Source: Lachnospiraceae bacterium
Lineage (GTDB): Bacteria; Bacillota; Clostridia; Lachnospirales; Lachnospiraceae
DNA: 64,000 nucleotides
NCBI GenBank assembly: GCA_017622795.1
Contig: JAGAQI010000104.1
Span: forward strand, 1-64,000
Direction of reading: 5' to 3'
Shown here: positions 24,833-36,426 of the stretch, piece after piece
Layout: each line of letters begins with the position of its first letter
Position numbering within the stretch: the first letter of the stretch is position 1
Position numbers and translations under genes: made by a program
Notes under the pieces: model-generated
What the model was told of the DNA's origin: nothing
What the model saw: the letters and a program-made list of their open reading frames with translations, nothing else
Databases searched by the model: none

Positions 24833-27800
24833 ATGAAACGAGGAAGGAAACGCTTTCTTTGCCTGGCTTTAGTGCTTTGTATGATGTCCGGATGCGCTTC
24901 GCCTGCGGATAAAGGAGCAAAGGAAACCGTTACACCAAGCAAACCGATAGAGGAGATTGTGCCGACCGGTGAACCGGCAGGTGAGGTTACACCGGTACCG
25001 ACGGTTGCACCAACGGCCAAACCAACAGAAGAACCGGCAGTACCGACGCCAACGCCGGTAATGGCTGCGTTTGTACCGGAAAATCCGGAAGGGGATGCGG
25101 TTATCCTGGCAGATAAATCAGGTGCGGCGCCGGTTTATATTGATGCAAACGGTCCAGCCTTTGCAGGACTCCGCCTGATTGCCGATGCGGTGGCAGGTGA
25201 TATTGAGGCAGTGACCGGGCAGAAACCGGTGGTAGTAAATACAGAACCGGAAGAAGGAATCATGATTATTGCCGGTCTGGTAGACGAGGAGATTATTACG
25301 AAGGAAGGTCTTACCTGGGAAATCACTCCGAGTAACGAGGACTTTAAATCTGCAGATTTTGAACGCTATCAGATTCAGGTAAAGAAGGACGGAGATAAGA
25401 CCAAGGTGATTGTGGCCGGTGCAGACAAGCGAGGTACTATTTACGGTCTGTTCCATATTACCCAGGATTTGTGCGGCGTAAGCCCATGGATTTGGTGGGC
25501 GGATGCAAAGCCGGCACATCAGGATGTGTTATCCTTTGAGGCAGCGGAGCTCGAAGTGACATCCAAGCGTCCTTCCGTTAATTACAGGGGCTTTTTCTTA
25601 AATGATGAAAACCCTGCCTTAGACGGTTTTGCGGACAGTCATTTCGGTGGTCTGAACTATATGTTTTACAGTCATGTGTTTGAACTGATGCTTCGCTTAA
25701 AGGGTAACTATTTATGGCCGGCCATGTGGTCCAATTCCTTCAATTTGGACGGTATGGAAGGTGTAGAAGGAAAGTTTACGGAACTGGAAAAAGAGTATCA
25801 CTATATGTTAAACGGCGTGATGCACATTGACAGTTATCCGAATGATGTAAAGGAATACCGGGTGCAGAATATTAACCGCCTTTACGGTGAAAAGGTGCCG
25901 GAAGTTAAGGGCGGTACAGAGGACGGATGTCTTGGAGAAGGCTCTTATCCGATGTATCTTGCCAATGCGGTGCTGGCAGACTTTTACGGCGTTATGATAG
26001 GTGCTTCCCACCATGAACCGATGGCCCGTGCCGGTGCAGAATGGGGAAGATTTAAAGGAACCTATTATTCCCAGGGCGAAGAACCAGGTGCTAAATCCGG
26101 CGCGTGGAACTACTATCAGAATGTGGAAAACATCTCTAACTTCTGGAGTGATTCCATTGCGAGAAACGGTAACTTTTCCAATAATCTGTATACGGTCGGC
26201 ATGCGTGGGGAAAATGATACTGCGCTGACAGATGCCAGCGGAAAGAAGCTTACTCTGGCAGAAAATGCCCAGATGTTAAAAGATATATTAGTAAAGCAGG
26301 ATTCTATTTTGCAGAAGTTTAACCAGGGAGATACTACAAGGCTTTTGTGCCTGTATAAGGAAGTGGAAACCTGCTGGTACGGTGGTAACCGAAATAATCC
26401 AAGCAAGGCAGATGACAGTTTTGCGCTCAGAAAAGACCCGGTAGTGCAGGAAATGCTCGGAGCGGATACCAACAACATTGTGATGTTCTGTGAAGATAAC
26501 AACGGCTATTTACGTACCTTAGGCGAATACGGGGAAAAGGATGATTACAACTACGGTTTATATTATCACTTCGACTATGTAGGCGGTCCAAAGACATCCA
26601 TGTGGATAAACACCATGCCGCTGCAGCGTACCTGGGATAATATGACTACCGCATATGAGTACGGTGTGGATGATGCCTGGATTGTAAATGTCGGCGACTT
26701 AAAACCGATGGAGCTTCCGATGACCTATTTCCTGGATTTGGCTTATGATTTTGAAACTTACGGAAGCAGCAATCCGAACAGTGTGGAAGAATATACAAAG
26801 AACTGGGTAAGACAGCAGTTTGCTGCCGGTAATTTAAGTGAGGAAGAAGTAGCAGAGGTTGCGGCTATTCTCACCGGTTATACCGATATGAACGGTGCGG
26901 TGAAACCGGAGAGCTTATTCGCAGATACCTATAGTGTCTTAAATTACAATGAAGTACAGAGGCATCTGAAGGAAGCAATCGAGCTGGAAGAGCTGGCGGA
27001 TAAATATCTGGCAAGATTTGAAAATACGGAGCTTTATGATGCCTATTATGAGCTGGTGTACTATCCGGCTGCTGCAACGGCAAACTTAAATAAATTGTGG
27101 ATGTATATGGCATTAAACCAGCAGTATGCAAAGCGTGGCAGTATGCTGGCAAACGTATACGGAAAACTGGTGGAAGAGGCGCTGGATGTTGACCGTGCCC
27201 TTACTGCCACCTATAATACCCTTGGCGGCGACTTAAACGGTAAAGATAAATGGTATCGCATGATGGTATCTGCTCCGGGTAACGGGGAAAAGGTTGCCGG
27301 ATTGAAGGCGCATGCCCATATGGCTTACAACAGCTGGAATCACGAATCCAGTATGGAAATTATTCCGGCTACGGTGGAAGGAACCGTGGGAAGCCGGCTG
27401 ATTGTGGACGTGGCAGGTGATGAAAAGGGTTATTCCTCAGGAACAGTATCCATGCCGGGATTCTATAATCTGAATAAGGAGGCGCATGCCCTGACACTCA
27501 GCAACGGCGGCGGAGATTATCTGTTCTATGAAATTACCGATGTGCCGGAATGGGTGATTATCGATGGTCAGACAGAAGGCGGATTTTATGTGAGCCGTGT
27601 GCTTGGTGTATCGGTGGACTGGAATAAGGTTACAAAGGATACGGAAGGCAGTTTTAAGATTATCAGCGGCGATCAAACAGTTACTGTTGAGGTTACGGCA
27701 AAGGTTATGACCGTGCCGGAAGATATCCATGAGAAAGCAGCTTTTGTGCTGGATGGAATGGTATCTATTGTGGCAGATAATTATACTGACAAGGGTGCTT

Positions 27801-29551
27801 CTGCTGATGGTACCCGGTGGCAGGTTATGGAAAACTACGGAAAGACAGGGGCTACCTTAAAGATGTTCCCGGTATATACCGATGACTATGAAATCGGAAC
27901 CGGCCCTTGGGTAGAATATCAGGTTTATATCCCTGACGGAGAACCGACGGGCGAATACCGCATCACCGGATTCTTCGGACAGAGTAACAATATTTCTTTT
28001 AATGAGGGTAATCATTTTAATATCGGCATTCAGGTAAATGACGGCATGCTTAAGAAGGTGAATACGCTGGATGGCGGTTACATTGCCGGAGACAGTCATG
28101 GATGGAACATGAATATTCTTTTGGCCGGTCATACCATGAGCTTAGGAAACGTGGGGCTGAAGGAAGGCGTTAATATCATCCGTATTTACGGTATGGACCA
28201 GAACGTAATGCTCCAGAAGCTGGTGCTGGTAAGCGGAAACGCTGCACCAAAGGATTCCTTTGCGGGACCGGAACAGAGCTATTATGCAGGCATGGGTGAG
28301 GTTGCCCGGCAGGCACTTGTTTGTTATCAGGCAGAAGACATTAAGTATTTACCGGGAAGCGTGCTGGCAAAGGATTGTCTTAATGTAGGAGCAACAGTAA
28401 CTGACGGCAGTTTGGCAGCAGTACCGGGCATGACATATGTCTATGGTGTGACGGTAACGGAAGAATCGGATTATGTATTCGGTGTAACCGGTTCTTCGGA
28501 ACAGGGCGCTGTTGTTACGGTGCAGGCAGGAGACTGTGAGCCTCTGGAATTTACTCTCGGAAATGAAGAGGGAACAGTAAGTAACGAAAAGCCGGTCAGA
28601 CTGCTTCCGGGTTATTACGAAATAGAAGTTACAGTAACCGAAGCGGCAATGCTTTGTTCTGTGATGGCGGAGATGTTTGATGACACGCAGGGTCGTCCGT
28701 TACAGGTGGAATGCACCGGCGGTGATGAGAAAAATGCTAAGAAAGCAGTGGACCGTAAATCCTCCAGTGCCTGGGAGCCGGGAAAGAGCAATCCGACACT
28801 GACCTTGGATTTGGGTGAAATTGCTTATGCGGATTACTTTGTATTATCCGGTAATTTAACTAAAATATACAGCTACAAGCTGGAGGTCTCCGAAGACGGT
28901 GATAACTGGACGACGGTATATTCCGAAGACGGCACACCGGTAAGCGGCAGCAGGGTGTATTTCCAGGGTACAGAAGCTTACAGAGGCAGTAAGTGGAGAT
29001 TTACGTTTTACGGCACTCTGACAGCGTTAAATGAGGTAGAATTGCACACTTATATGAACTGGACAATGGAGGCGGAAAAGACCTATACCACCGGCGGAAA
29101 TAATCCGGACCGTCCAAGTTCCGATCCTGCAAAAACAGCTGACGGCAACCGGATTGGTCATCCGAAGAACCGGAACGGATTTATTGCGGATGTAGGCAGT
29201 AATATGACGATTACTTTTACGAAGGCGTACCCGATGACCGGTATCATGCTTTCCGGCATGCAACGTTCTGTAGATGATAACAGCGACGGTGTAATTCCGG
29301 ATGATATGTTAACGTCCGACAGGGCGCCGGCATCCTATACGATTTCTTATCAGACGGAGGATGGAAACTGGGTTTCCCTGGGAACACTGGATACCGCAGG
29401 TAAGGTGTTGACATACTTTGAATTTGCCGAAGGTAACGAAGTGAATGTACAGGCAATCAAGATTCATATGGACGGCTGGGCACGTCTGATGGAAGCAGAA
29501 GCGGTTCAGATGATTGATTATACGTTAAATGGTGGAACTAACGGACAATAA
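24833..29551 (+). CDS. Large GH115 alpha-glucuronidase lipoprotein
   Basis: A 1572-residue surface enzyme that would remove (4-O-methyl)glucuronate from glucuronoxylan. The signal peptide ends in the lipobox MSGC, followed by a Thr/Pro/Val-rich linker (about 25-85). The GH115 core shows NYRGFFLNDENPALDGF, GGLNYMFYSHVFELMLRLKGNYLWPAMW and DDAWIVNVGDLKPMELPMTYFLDLA. Next comes the family's C-terminal region (GH115_C, about 860-1140), then further beta-sandwich modules, including an F5/8-type stretch (about 1290-1400, KAVDRKSSSAWEPGKSNPTLTLDLG). Typical GH115 enzymes have about 850-1000 residues, so about 500 are extra modules. It ends at a strong terminator. The hexuronate genes upstream would use the released acid. 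Confidence 0.9.
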   Translation: MKRGRKRFLCLALVLCMMSGCASPADKGAKETVTPSKPIEEIVPTGEPAGEVTPVPTVAPTAKPTEEPAVPTPTPVMAAFVPENPEGDAVILADKSGAAPVYIDANGPAFAGLRLIADAVAGDIEAVTGQKPVVVNTEPEEGIMIIAGLVDEEIITKEGLTWEITPSNEDFKSADFERYQIQVKKDGDKTKVIVAGADKRGTIYGLFHITQDLCGVSPWIWWADAKPAHQDVLSFEAAELEVTSKRPSVNYRGFFLNDENPALDGFADSHFGGLNYMFYSHVFELMLRLKGNYLWPAMWSNSFNLDGMEGVEGKFTELEKEYHYMLNGVMHIDSYPNDVKEYRVQNINRLYGEKVPEVKGGTEDGCLGEGSYPMYLANAVLADFYGVMIGASHHEPMARAGAEWGRFKGTYYSQGEEPGAKSGAWNYYQNVENISNFWSDSIARNGNFSNNLYTVGMRGENDTALTDASGKKLTLAENAQMLKDILVKQDSILQKFNQGDTTRLLCLYKEVETCWYGGNRNNPSKADDSFALRKDPVVQEMLGADTNNIVMFCEDNNGYLRTLGEYGEKDDYNYGLYYHFDYVGGPKTSMWINTMPLQRTWDNMTTAYEYGVDDAWIVNVGDLKPMELPMTYFLDLAYDFETYGSSNPNSVEEYTKNWVRQQFAAGNLSEEEVAEVAAILTGYTDMNGAVKPESLFADTYSVLNYNEVQRHLKEAIELEELADKYLARFENTELYDAYYELVYYPAAATANLNKLWMYMALNQQYAKRGSMLANVYGKLVEEALDVDRALTATYNTLGGDLNGKDKWYRMMVSAPGNGEKVAGLKAHAHMAYNSWNHESSMEIIPATVEGTVGSRLIVDVAGDEKGYSSGTVSMPGFYNLNKEAHALTLSNGGGDYLFYEITDVPEWVIIDGQTEGGFYVSRVLGVSVDWNKVTKDTEGSFKIISGDQTVTVEVTAKVMTVPEDIHEKAAFVLDGMVSIVADNYTDKGASADGTRWQVMENYGKTGATLKMFPVYTDDYEIGTGPWVEYQVYIPDGEPTGEYRITGFFGQSNNISFNEGNHFNIGIQVNDGMLKKVNTLDGGYIAGDSHGWNMNILLAGHTMSLGNVGLKEGVNIIRIYGMDQNVMLQKLVLVSGNAAPKDSFAGPEQSYYAGMGEVARQALVCYQAEDIKYLPGSVLAKDCLNVGATVTDGSLAAVPGMTYVYGVTVTEESDYVFGVTGSSEQGAVVTVQAGDCEPLEFTLGNEEGTVSNEKPVRLLPGYYEIEVTVTEAAMLCSVMAEMFDDTQGRPLQVECTGGDEKNAKKAVDRKSSSAWEPGKSNPTLTLDLGEIAYADYFVLSGNLTKIYSYKLEVSEDGDNWTTVYSEDGTPVSGSRVYFQGTEAYRGSKWRFTFYGTLTALNEVELHTYMNWTMEAEKTYTTGGNNPDRPSSDPAKTADGNRIGHPKNRNGFIADVGSNMTITFTKAYPMTGIMLSGMQRSVDDNSDGVIPDDMLTSDRAPASYTISYQTEDGNWVSLGTLDTAGKVLTYFEFAEGNEVNVQAIKIHMDGWARLMEAEAVQMIDYTLNGGTNGQ

Positions 29552-29565
29552 AAAGTAATGAGCGA

Positions 29566-29605
29566 AAAAACAAGAGCAGTTCTTTTTTGAACTGCTCTTG
29601 TTTTT
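29566..29605 (+). terminator. Terminator after the GH115 gene
   Basis: A perfect 17-bp stem (29566-29582 with 29589-29605) with a 6-base T loop and a terminal T run. Confidence 0.93.
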
Positions 29606-29690
29606 AACAAACGGAGGAGATTTAAGGCTTTACTTTTTTTGAAAAAGTGGTATACTGAAAACAGAACAAATTTTCGATTTGGAGGCAGCT

Positions 29691-29951
29691 ATGTTTGGTT
29701 TTTTCAAAAAAGCAAAGTCCGCAAAGGAATTAGACCGCATCATTGAGGAAATAACTATGAATATGCAAAACAATTATAAAGATGCGGCGCAGTCTGCTTT
29801 TAAAGAACTGGAGCAGCGTTTCAACGAACTGGCGGAAGCCGGTGAACTTTCCGAGGCGCAAAAATCGGAATATGGTGTGAAAGTCGCATCCTTTAAAGAG
29901 CGGTTAAAGGCATACAGTCATAAGGATCAGAAGCCATACTGGACAAAGTAA
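29691..29951 (+). CDS. Small helical hypothetical protein
   Basis: An 86-residue protein that starts MFGFFKKAKSAKELD and is almost wholly charged alpha helix with coiled-coil character (ITMNMQNNYKDAAQSAFKELEQRFNELA). No signal peptide, catalytic motif or known family is visible. ATG 29691 has a GGAGG site 6 bases upstream. A possible -10 (TATACT, 29651-29656) precedes it, so it may have its own promoter. It sits before uvrB with an 83-base gap; a link to DNA repair is not supported. Confidence 0.75.
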   Translation: MFGFFKKAKSAKELDRIIEEITMNMQNNYKDAAQSAFKELEQRFNELAEAGELSEAQKSEYGVKVASFKERLKAYSHKDQKPYWTK

Positions 29952-30034
29952 AGAACTACGTCACTAAGTGTATAAATAACACTGGAAAATAGCTATAAAT
30001 ATTAAAAGAAGATTTAATTATGGGAGGTGCCTCC

Positions 30035-32032
30035 ATGCAGAACGAACAGGCCTGCTTTAAACTTCATAGTGAATATCAACCTACCGGCGACCAGCCCCAG
30101 GCAATCGATGCCCTGGTAAAAGGTTTTGAAGAGGGCAACATGTTCCAAACGTTGCTTGGCGTTACAGGCTCCGGAAAAACCTTCACCATGGCGAATGTTA
30201 TATCAAGAATTAATAAACCAACTCTGATTATTGCACACAACAAGACTCTTGCGGCCCAGCTTTATGGCGAATTTAAAGAATTCTTCCCTGAGAACGCAGT
30301 GGAGTATTTTGTGTCCTATTACGACTACTACCAGCCGGAGGCCTATGTGCCTTCCACGGACACTTATATTGAAAAAGATTCTTCCATCAACGATGAAATT
30401 GACAAACTGCGCCATTCTGCCACAGCAGCCTTGACGGAGCGCAAGGATGTTATCATTGTGGCCAGTGTATCCTGTATTTACGGTCTGGGCAGTCCTATCG
30501 ATTACCAAAGCATGACGGTAAATCTTCGCCCGGGCATGATAAAAGAGCGGGATGAGGTATTAAAGCGCCTGGTAGAAATCCAGTACACCCGAAATGATAT
30601 GGACTTCAAACGAGGAACCTTCCGTGTCCGGGGTGACGTAGTGGAAATCTTCCCAATCTCCAGTGCTGACACCGCCATCCGGGTGGAATTTTTCGGCGAC
30701 GAGGTAGACCGTATCACAGAAATAGATGTGCTCACCGGTGAAATTAAGTGTTCCCTGGAACACATGGTAATTTTCCCGGCCTCTCATTATGTGGTGACAC
30801 AGGAAACCATGAATGCGGCTTTGGCCGATATCGAAGCAGAAATGCATGAACGCGTCAAATATTTCAAGAGTGAGGATAAGCTGTTAGAAGCACAGCGTAT
30901 TTCCGAGCGAACCAACTTTGATATGGAAATGCTCCGCGAAACCGGCTTTTGTTCCGGTATCGAAAACTATTCCATGCACTTATCCCGCTTAAAACCGGGG
31001 GACCCGCCAAATACATTGTTAGACTATTTTCCGGACGATTTTCTGATTATTGTAGATGAAAGCCACATTACTATTCCGCAAATCCGGGGTATGTATGCCG
31101 GAGACCAGTCAAGAAAATCCACTCTGGTGGATTACGGCTTCCGCTTGCCGTCTGCAAAGGATAACCGTCCTCTTAATTTTCAGGAATTTGAGAGCCATAT
31201 CAGCCAGATGCTGTTTGTGTCTGCCACTCCGTCTGTGTATGAGAGCGAGCACGAGCTGCTTCGTGCGGAGCAGATTATCCGGCCAACCGGCCTGTTGGAC
31301 CCAATGGTAGATGTCCGTCCGACCGCCGGTCAGATTGACGACTTACTTGGCGAAATCCGTAAGGTGGTAGAGCAAAAGCGTAAAGTACTTGTAACTACGT
31401 TAACCAAGCGCATGGCAGAAGATTTAACCGATTATTTGCGGGAAGTGGGTATCCGGGTAAAATATCTCCATTCCGATATTGATACCTTGGAACGTTCCGA
31501 AATCATCCGCGACATGCGTATGGATGTGTTTGATGTGCTGGTCGGCATTAACCTGTTACGAGAGGGTTTAGACATTCCGGAAGTCAGTCTGGTGGCAATT
31601 TTAGACGCCGATAAAGAAGGCTTCCTGCGCTCGGAAACATCGTTAATCCAAACCATTGGCCGTGCGGCCCGTAATGAAAACGGTCATGTCATTATGTATG
31701 CCGACACCATGACCGACTCCATGCATAAGGCAATTACGGAAACGGAACGCCGTCGTGAAATCCAGCACAAATACAATGAAGAACACGGCATTACGCCAAC
31801 TACCATTAAGAAGGCGGTACGTGATTTAATCAGTATTTCCAAGAAAGCAGAAAATCAGACCTACAAACTGGATAAGGATGCAGAATCCATGTCTAAGAAG
31901 GAACTGGAAGCGGTCATTAAGAAGATGACCAAGGATATGCATACGGCAGCGGCAGACTTGAACTTTGAAAAGGCAGCCGAACTGCGCGACCGTATTGTGG
32001 AATTGAAGAAAGAATTGTTAAATCTGGAATAA
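30035..32032 (+). CDS. uvrB: Excinuclease ABC subunit B
   Basis: A 665-residue helicase-like subunit of nucleotide excision repair that receives damaged DNA from UvrA and recruits UvrC. The Walker A motif is GVTGSGKT near the N-terminus. The damage-probing beta hairpin [20 protein letters not shown], the DESH box (IIVDESH), helicase motifs V and VI ([22 protein letters not shown]) and the C-terminal UVR domain ([14 protein letters not shown]) are all intact. ATG 30035 is chosen because GGGAGG lies 7 bases before it. It forms an operon with uvrA. No clear LexA box was found in the upstream 100 bases. Confidence 0.98.
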   Translation: MQNEQACFKLHSEYQPTGDQPQAIDALVKGFEEGNMFQTLLGVTGSGKTFTMANVISRINKPTLIIAHNKTLAAQLYGEFKEFFPENAVEYFVSYYDYYQPEAYVPSTDTYIEKDSSINDEIDKLRHSATAALTERKDVIIVASVSCIYGLGSPIDYQSMTVNLRPGMIKERDEVLKRLVEIQYTRNDMDFKRGTFRVRGDVVEIFPISSADTAIRVEFFGDEVDRITEIDVLTGEIKCSLEHMVIFPASHYVVTQETMNAALADIEAEMHERVKYFKSEDKLLEAQRISERTNFDMEMLRETGFCSGIENYSMHLSRLKPGDPPNTLLDYFPDDFLIIVDESHITIPQIRGMYAGDQSRKSTLVDYGFRLPSAKDNRPLNFQEFESHISQMLFVSATPSVYESEHELLRAEQIIRPTGLLDPMVDVRPTAGQIDDLLGEIRKVVEQKRKVLVTTLTKRMAEDLTDYLREVGIRVKYLHSDIDTLERSEIIRDMRMDVFDVLVGINLLREGLDIPEVSLVAILDADKEGFLRSETSLIQTIGRAARNENGHVIMYADTMTDSMHKAITETERRREIQHKYNEEHGITPTTIKKAVRDLISISKKAENQTYKLDKDAESMSKKELEAVIKKMTKDMHTAAADLNFEKAAELRDRIVELKKELLNLE

Positions 32033-32092
32033 ATAAATTTAGATAGAAAGGCTTATGCATGCGCGAATGTATAAAGCACAAGGAATAAAAAT

Positions 32093-34945
32093 ATGTCAGA
32101 AAAAAAGAATTTTATCAAAATCAGAGGTGCAAAGGAACATAACTTAAAAGGAATCAGTATCGACATTCCGAGAGACCAGTTTGTAGTGCTTACCGGTCTT
32201 TCCGGTTCCGGTAAATCTTCCCTGGCATTCGATACTATTTATGCCGAGGGTCAGCGCCGTTACATGGAGTCACTGTCCTCCTATGCCAGACAGTTCCTCG
32301 GTCAGATGGAAAAACCGAATGTAGAAAGCATTGAAGGCCTGTCTCCGGCAATTTCCATTGACCAAAAATCTACCAACCGTAATCCTCGTTCTACGGTTGG
32401 TACCGTAACGGAAATTTATGACTATTTCCGTTTGCTGTATGCCCGCATCGGTATTCCGCACTGTCCAAAGTGTGGCCGTGAAATCAAAAAGCAGACGGTA
32501 GACCAAATGGTGGACGAAATCATGCGCCGTCCGGAACGTACCAAATTCCAGCTTCTGGCACCGGTAGTGCGGGGACGTAAGGGTGAGCATGTCAAGGTGT
32601 TTGAACAGGCAAAAAAAGCCGGTTATGTGCGTGTCCGTGTAGACGGAAATCTGTATGAATTAACAGAAGAAATCAAATTAGAAAAAAATAACAAGCATAA
32701 CATCGAAATTGTGGTGGACCGCTTAATGGTCCGTGCCGGAATTGAACAGCGTCTTTCCGATTCCTTAGATAATGTCTTAAACTTAAGCGATGGTCTCGTT
32801 ATTGTGGAATATATCGGAGATGAAACTACGCCGGCAGAGGAAATCACCATGAGCCAGAATTTTTCCTGCCCGGATTGCGGTATCAGCATTGAAGAATTGG
32901 AACCGAGAGCATTTTCTTTCAACAATCCTTTCGGCGCCTGTCCGGATTGTCATGGTATCGGTATCAAAATGGAATTTTCGGAAGAACTCATGATTCCGGA
33001 TACTTCGTTAAGCTTAAAGCAGGGGGCTATTGCTGTGATGGGTTGGCAGTCTTCCGGTGATCCGTCCAGTTTTTCCGGTTCTCTATTAACTGCATTGGCG
33101 AAGCACTACAATTTCAGTTTAGAAACTCCGTACTGCGATTTGCCGGAGGATATCCGTCGCATGCTGATATACGGTACCAATGGTGTTTCTGTTAAGGTAC
33201 ATTATACCGGCCAGCGTGGCACCGGTGTATACGATGTGGCGTTCGAAGGTCTGATTAAAAATGTGGAACGCCGTTACCGCGAAACCTATTCCGATTCCTC
33301 CAAGCAGGAATACGAAAGCTTTATGACCAGTACCCCATGTACTCTTTGCGGCGGCCGTCGCCTGCGTAAAGAGGTGTTAGGCGTTACGGTAGGCGGAAAG
33401 AATATTTCCGAAGTGACCGATTTGCCGGTCCGCGATTTGTATGAGTTTATGAGCAATCTGGAACTGACACCGATGCAAGCCCAGATTGGTGATATGATTT
33501 TAAAAGAGATTAAAGCCAGAACCCGCTTTTTAATTGATGTTGGCCTGGACTACTTAACCTTATCCCGTGCAGCAGGTTCCCTGTCCGGTGGTGAAGCACA
33601 GCGTATCCGTCTGGCAACCCAAATCGGTTCAGGGCTTGTAGGCGTTGCTTACATTTTAGATGAACCTAGTATTGGTCTTCATCAAAGAGATAACGACAAG
33701 CTTTTAGGTGCCTTAAAACGTCTCCGAGATTTGGGCAATACGTTGATTGTGGTAGAGCATGACGAAGATACCATGCTGGCGGCAGACTATCTGGTAGATA
33801 TCGGTCCGGGTGCCGGTGCCCATGGCGGTGAAATTGTTATGGCGGGTACTCCGGCAGAAATCATGGCATGCCCGGATTCTTTAACCGGCCAGTATTTAAG
33901 CGGTAAAAAGTATATTCCGGTACCAAGTAAGCGCAGAACACCTACCGGCTGGCTTACGGTAAAGGGTGCAAAAGAAAACAACTTAAAAAATATTGATGTA
34001 GACATTCCTTTGGGAGTATTCTGCTGTGTTACCGGTGTATCCGGTTCCGGTAAGAGTTCCCTGGTAAATGAAATTGTATATAAAACGTTAGCAAAGAAAT
34101 TAAACCGGGCAAGAACCATTCCGGGCAAGTACGATGAAATGCTGGGTATCGAGCAGTTAGACAAGGTCATTGACATCGACCAGTCCCCAATCGGACGAAC
34201 CCCGCGTACCAACCCGGCCACCTATACCGGGGTATTTGACCTCATCCGTGATTTGTTTGCTTCTACTTCAGATGCTAAAATGAAGGGTTACAGTAAAGGT
34301 CGTTTCAGCTTTAATGTTAAGGGCGGACGATGCGAAGCCTGCAGCGGCGACGGTATTATCAAAATTGAGATGAACTTCCTGCCGGACGTTTATGTTCCGT
34401 GTGAGGTTTGCGAAGGTAAGCGGTATAACAGGGAAACATTGGAAGTAAAATACAAAGGTAAGTCTATCTTTGATGTGCTGGATATGACCATCGAAGAAGC
34501 TGTACATTTCTTTGAAAATGTGCCTACAATTCGCAGGAAAATAGAAACTTTAAACGATGTAGGTCTGTCCTATTTGAAACTGGGTCACCCATCCACCTCT
34601 TTATCCGGCGGCGAAGCGCAGCGTATTAAGCTGGCAACAGAACTGGCGCGGCGCAGTACAGGAAAAACTATCTACATTTTAGATGAGCCTACTACCGGTC
34701 TGCATTTTGAAGATGTCCGAAAACTTATCGAGATTCTGCAGCGTCTGGCAGACGGCGGTAACACGGTTCTGGTGATTGAACACAATCTGGATGTTATTAA
34801 GACGGCAGACTATATTATTGATATCGGACCGGAAGGCGGCGATAAGGGTGGTACGGTAATTGCTAAGGGTACACCGGAAGAGGTAGCAAAGATGCCGCAA
34901 TCCTATACTGGAAAATATGTAAAAAGAATGTTGGAAAAGAAGTAA
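32093..34945 (+). CDS. uvrA: Excinuclease ABC subunit A
   Basis: A 950-residue damage-recognition ATPase of nucleotide excision repair. It has two ABC units, with Walker A motifs GLSGSGKSS (near the N-terminus) and GVSGSGKSS (about 650), and signatures [12 protein letters not shown] and [12 protein letters not shown]. Zinc ligands CPDC...CPDC (about 260-285) and CEACSGDG...CEVCEG (about 750-775) are present. The length is typical and no motif is missing. It lies 60 bases downstream of uvrB and 38 bases before the HD nucleotidase gene. Confidence 0.98.
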   Translation: MSEKKNFIKIRGAKEHNLKGISIDIPRDQFVVLTGLSGSGKSSLAFDTIYAEGQRRYMESLSSYARQFLGQMEKPNVESIEGLSPAISIDQKSTNRNPRSTVGTVTEIYDYFRLLYARIGIPHCPKCGREIKKQTVDQMVDEIMRRPERTKFQLLAPVVRGRKGEHVKVFEQAKKAGYVRVRVDGNLYELTEEIKLEKNNKHNIEIVVDRLMVRAGIEQRLSDSLDNVLNLSDGLVIVEYIGDETTPAEEITMSQNFSCPDCGISIEELEPRAFSFNNPFGACPDCHGIGIKMEFSEELMIPDTSLSLKQGAIAVMGWQSSGDPSSFSGSLLTALAKHYNFSLETPYCDLPEDIRRMLIYGTNGVSVKVHYTGQRGTGVYDVAFEGLIKNVERRYRETYSDSSKQEYESFMTSTPCTLCGGRRLRKEVLGVTVGGKNISEVTDLPVRDLYEFMSNLELTPMQAQIGDMILKEIKARTRFLIDVGLDYLTLSRAAGSLSGGEAQRIRLATQIGSGLVGVAYILDEPSIGLHQRDNDKLLGALKRLRDLGNTLIVVEHDEDTMLAADYLVDIGPGAGAHGGEIVMAGTPAEIMACPDSLTGQYLSGKKYIPVPSKRRTPTGWLTVKGAKENNLKNIDVDIPLGVFCCVTGVSGSGKSSLVNEIVYKTLAKKLNRARTIPGKYDEMLGIEQLDKVIDIDQSPIGRTPRTNPATYTGVFDLIRDLFASTSDAKMKGYSKGRFSFNVKGGRCEACSGDGIIKIEMNFLPDVYVPCEVCEGKRYNRETLEVKYKGKSIFDVLDMTIEEAVHFFENVPTIRRKIETLNDVGLSYLKLGHPSTSLSGGEAQRIKLATELARRSTGKTIYILDEPTTGLHFEDVRKLIEILQRLADGGNTVLVIEHNLDVIKTADYIIDIGPEGGDKGGTVIAKGTPEEVAKMPQSYTGKYVKRMLEKK

Positions 34946-34983
34946 AACACCGCATGTTACGTGCGATGAAAAGAGGAACGATT

Positions 34984-35580
34984 ATGGCAGGTAAGAAAAA
35001 AAGTTATAGCTTTGGGGCAATGCTGTCCCGCATGAAATATATTGACCGTTGGGCATTAATGCGTAATTCTACCAAAGAAAACATTAGCGAGCATTCTCTG
35101 GAGGTGGCAATGCTTGCCCACCTGCTGGCTGTTATCGGCAGAGTCCGTTTCGGTAAAGAACTGGATGCAGACAAAGCAGCCCTGATCGGAATTTATCATG
35201 ACTCTACAGAAATTATTACCGGAGATATGCCAACGCCAATCAAGTATTACAGTGATGAAATGCGCGATACGTTCAAAGAAATCGAAGACTTGGCAGCAAT
35301 TCAGCTTCTGGCTATGTTGCCGGATGATATCCGGGAAGAATACGAAGATTTATTCTTTGCCCAGGAAAAGGATGCGTATCTTTGGAAACTGGTAAAAGCG
35401 GCGGACAAAATATCTGCGCTCATAAAATGTGTAGAAGAAGAAAAGGCAGGTAATACCGAATTCGCCAATGCGAAGAAAATGACAAAAAAATCAATTGATG
35501 CCATGGAGCTGGAAGAGGTGGCAGTATTCTTTGAAGAATTTTTTCCTGCTTATTTAAAGACATTGGATGAATTACAATAA
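34984..35580 (+). CDS. HD-domain 5'-deoxynucleotidase (YfbR-like)
   Basis: A 198-residue phosphohydrolase. The HD-superfamily metal ligands are H in ISEHSLEVAMLAH, HD in IGIYHDSTEI and D in KAADKISALIKC. The N-terminal FGAMLSRMKYIDRWALMRN matches YfbR, which removes phosphate from deoxyribonucleoside 5'-monophosphates. ATG 34984 follows AGAGGA; an in-frame ATG 30 bases earlier lacks a good site. Co-transcription with uvrBA is likely from the short gap and would link nucleotide clean-up to excision repair. A strong hairpin follows at 35653. Confidence 0.88.
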   Translation: MAGKKKSYSFGAMLSRMKYIDRWALMRNSTKENISEHSLEVAMLAHLLAVIGRVRFGKELDADKAALIGIYHDSTEIITGDMPTPIKYYSDEMRDTFKEIEDLAAIQLLAMLPDDIREEYEDLFFAQEKDAYLWKLVKAADKISALIKCVEEEKAGNTEFANAKKMTKKSIDAMELEEVAVFFEEFFPAYLKTLDELQ

Positions 35581-35652
35581 ATGATATATTAATTTGCCCG
35601 AAACTTATGCCGATAAATGTAACAGGCAGTAAGAAATCAGGATGCATGGATG

Positions 35653-35697
35653 GCGTTATAATTCTGGAAGGATTCCGGAGCTATAACGCTGTTTTTT
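35653..35697 (+). terminator. Terminator after the HD nucleotidase gene
   Basis: GCGTTATA at 35653-35660 pairs with 35682-35689, with a further TCCGGA-type inner stem, and seven T follow from 35692. Confidence 0.8.
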
Positions 35698-35817
35698 TAC
35701 CACGGAGAAAACGCCGCATCGTAAGAAACTGCTGCCTAAAACGACATAACCACTCAGACAGGGAAGTAGAGTGGGCGGTTCCGGCAGGGACCGCGGAACC
35801 GCAGAAAGGAGACCCAA

Positions 35818-36414
35818 ATGGCACTGGGAGGAGTGCAGGCCGGATACAAAAATTCCCTGTATCTGTATGCGGCAGGAAATAATCCCGATTGGGACAGTTC
35901 CTTCGAAGAATGGCTGGCAGAGCTAACCACGGGGCTTGAGCTTGCCATGGAAGGAAGTATGGAAGACACAATTTCTGATTACGAAGAACGAAGTGATTGT
36001 TCACAAGAAGAGGAACAGAGCGAACCATATTCCAAAAGAAAAAAGGAATGGGAAGAAATTCTGGAAGAGGCAAAAGTGGTGGAAGCCATGTTGCGACAAA
36101 TGCTGGAGAACGGCTTGGGACAGCAAAAGGAAGAAGAGAAAGCACCTAAGAAGCAGAAAAAGGAAGAGTTAGACAATGACTTTTCCTTAGAGGGTGTACC
36201 GTTGACAGACGAGGGAAAAAGCCGGAGCAACACCAAAACAAAGGAATCCGGCGGGAACTCGCAATTTCTTAAAACAGATTCCGGACATGGAGCGGAGTAT
36301 TGGAATCTGGCCAACGGCGGAAGGAAAGTTCTTGTAATGCAACATCCGAACATTTTTTGTCTGACTTGTGAAATACAGTGCGAAAAAAAGAAACAGTGGA
36401 AGATAACGGAATAG
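35818..36414 (+). CDS. Charged hypothetical protein
   Basis: A 198-residue protein that I do not recognise. The N-terminal 45 residues (ALGGVQAGYKNSLYLYAAGNN then DSSFEEWLAELTTGLELA) look folded. Residues about 50-140 are very rich in Glu and Lys and probably coiled or disordered. The C-terminus has a small hydrophobic patch with two Cys (NIFCLTCEIQCEKKK). It has a good AAAGGAG site and lies between two terminators, so it is expressed alone. The 35581-35817 gap upstream holds the terminator of the previous gene and nothing else clear. Confidence 0.6.
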   Translation: MALGGVQAGYKNSLYLYAAGNNPDWDSSFEEWLAELTTGLELAMEGSMEDTISDYEERSDCSQEEEQSEPYSKRKKEWEEILEEAKVVEAMLRQMLENGLGQQKEEEKAPKKQKKEELDNDFSLEGVPLTDEGKSRSNTKTKESGGNSQFLKTDSGHGAEYWNLANGGRKVLVMQHPNIFCLTCEIQCEKKKQWKITE

Positions 36415-36426
36415 CAAAAAAAGAAT

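Noticed and set aside
30023..30034. GGAGG..CCTCC around the uvrB ribosome binding site as a sequestering hairpin
   Set aside because: The loop would be two bases, too tight to form.
32059..32088. Nine-codon frame with AAAGG before it between uvrB and uvrA, as a leader peptide
   Set aside because: No attenuator structure or regulatory codon run is visible; very short frames with a site occur by chance.
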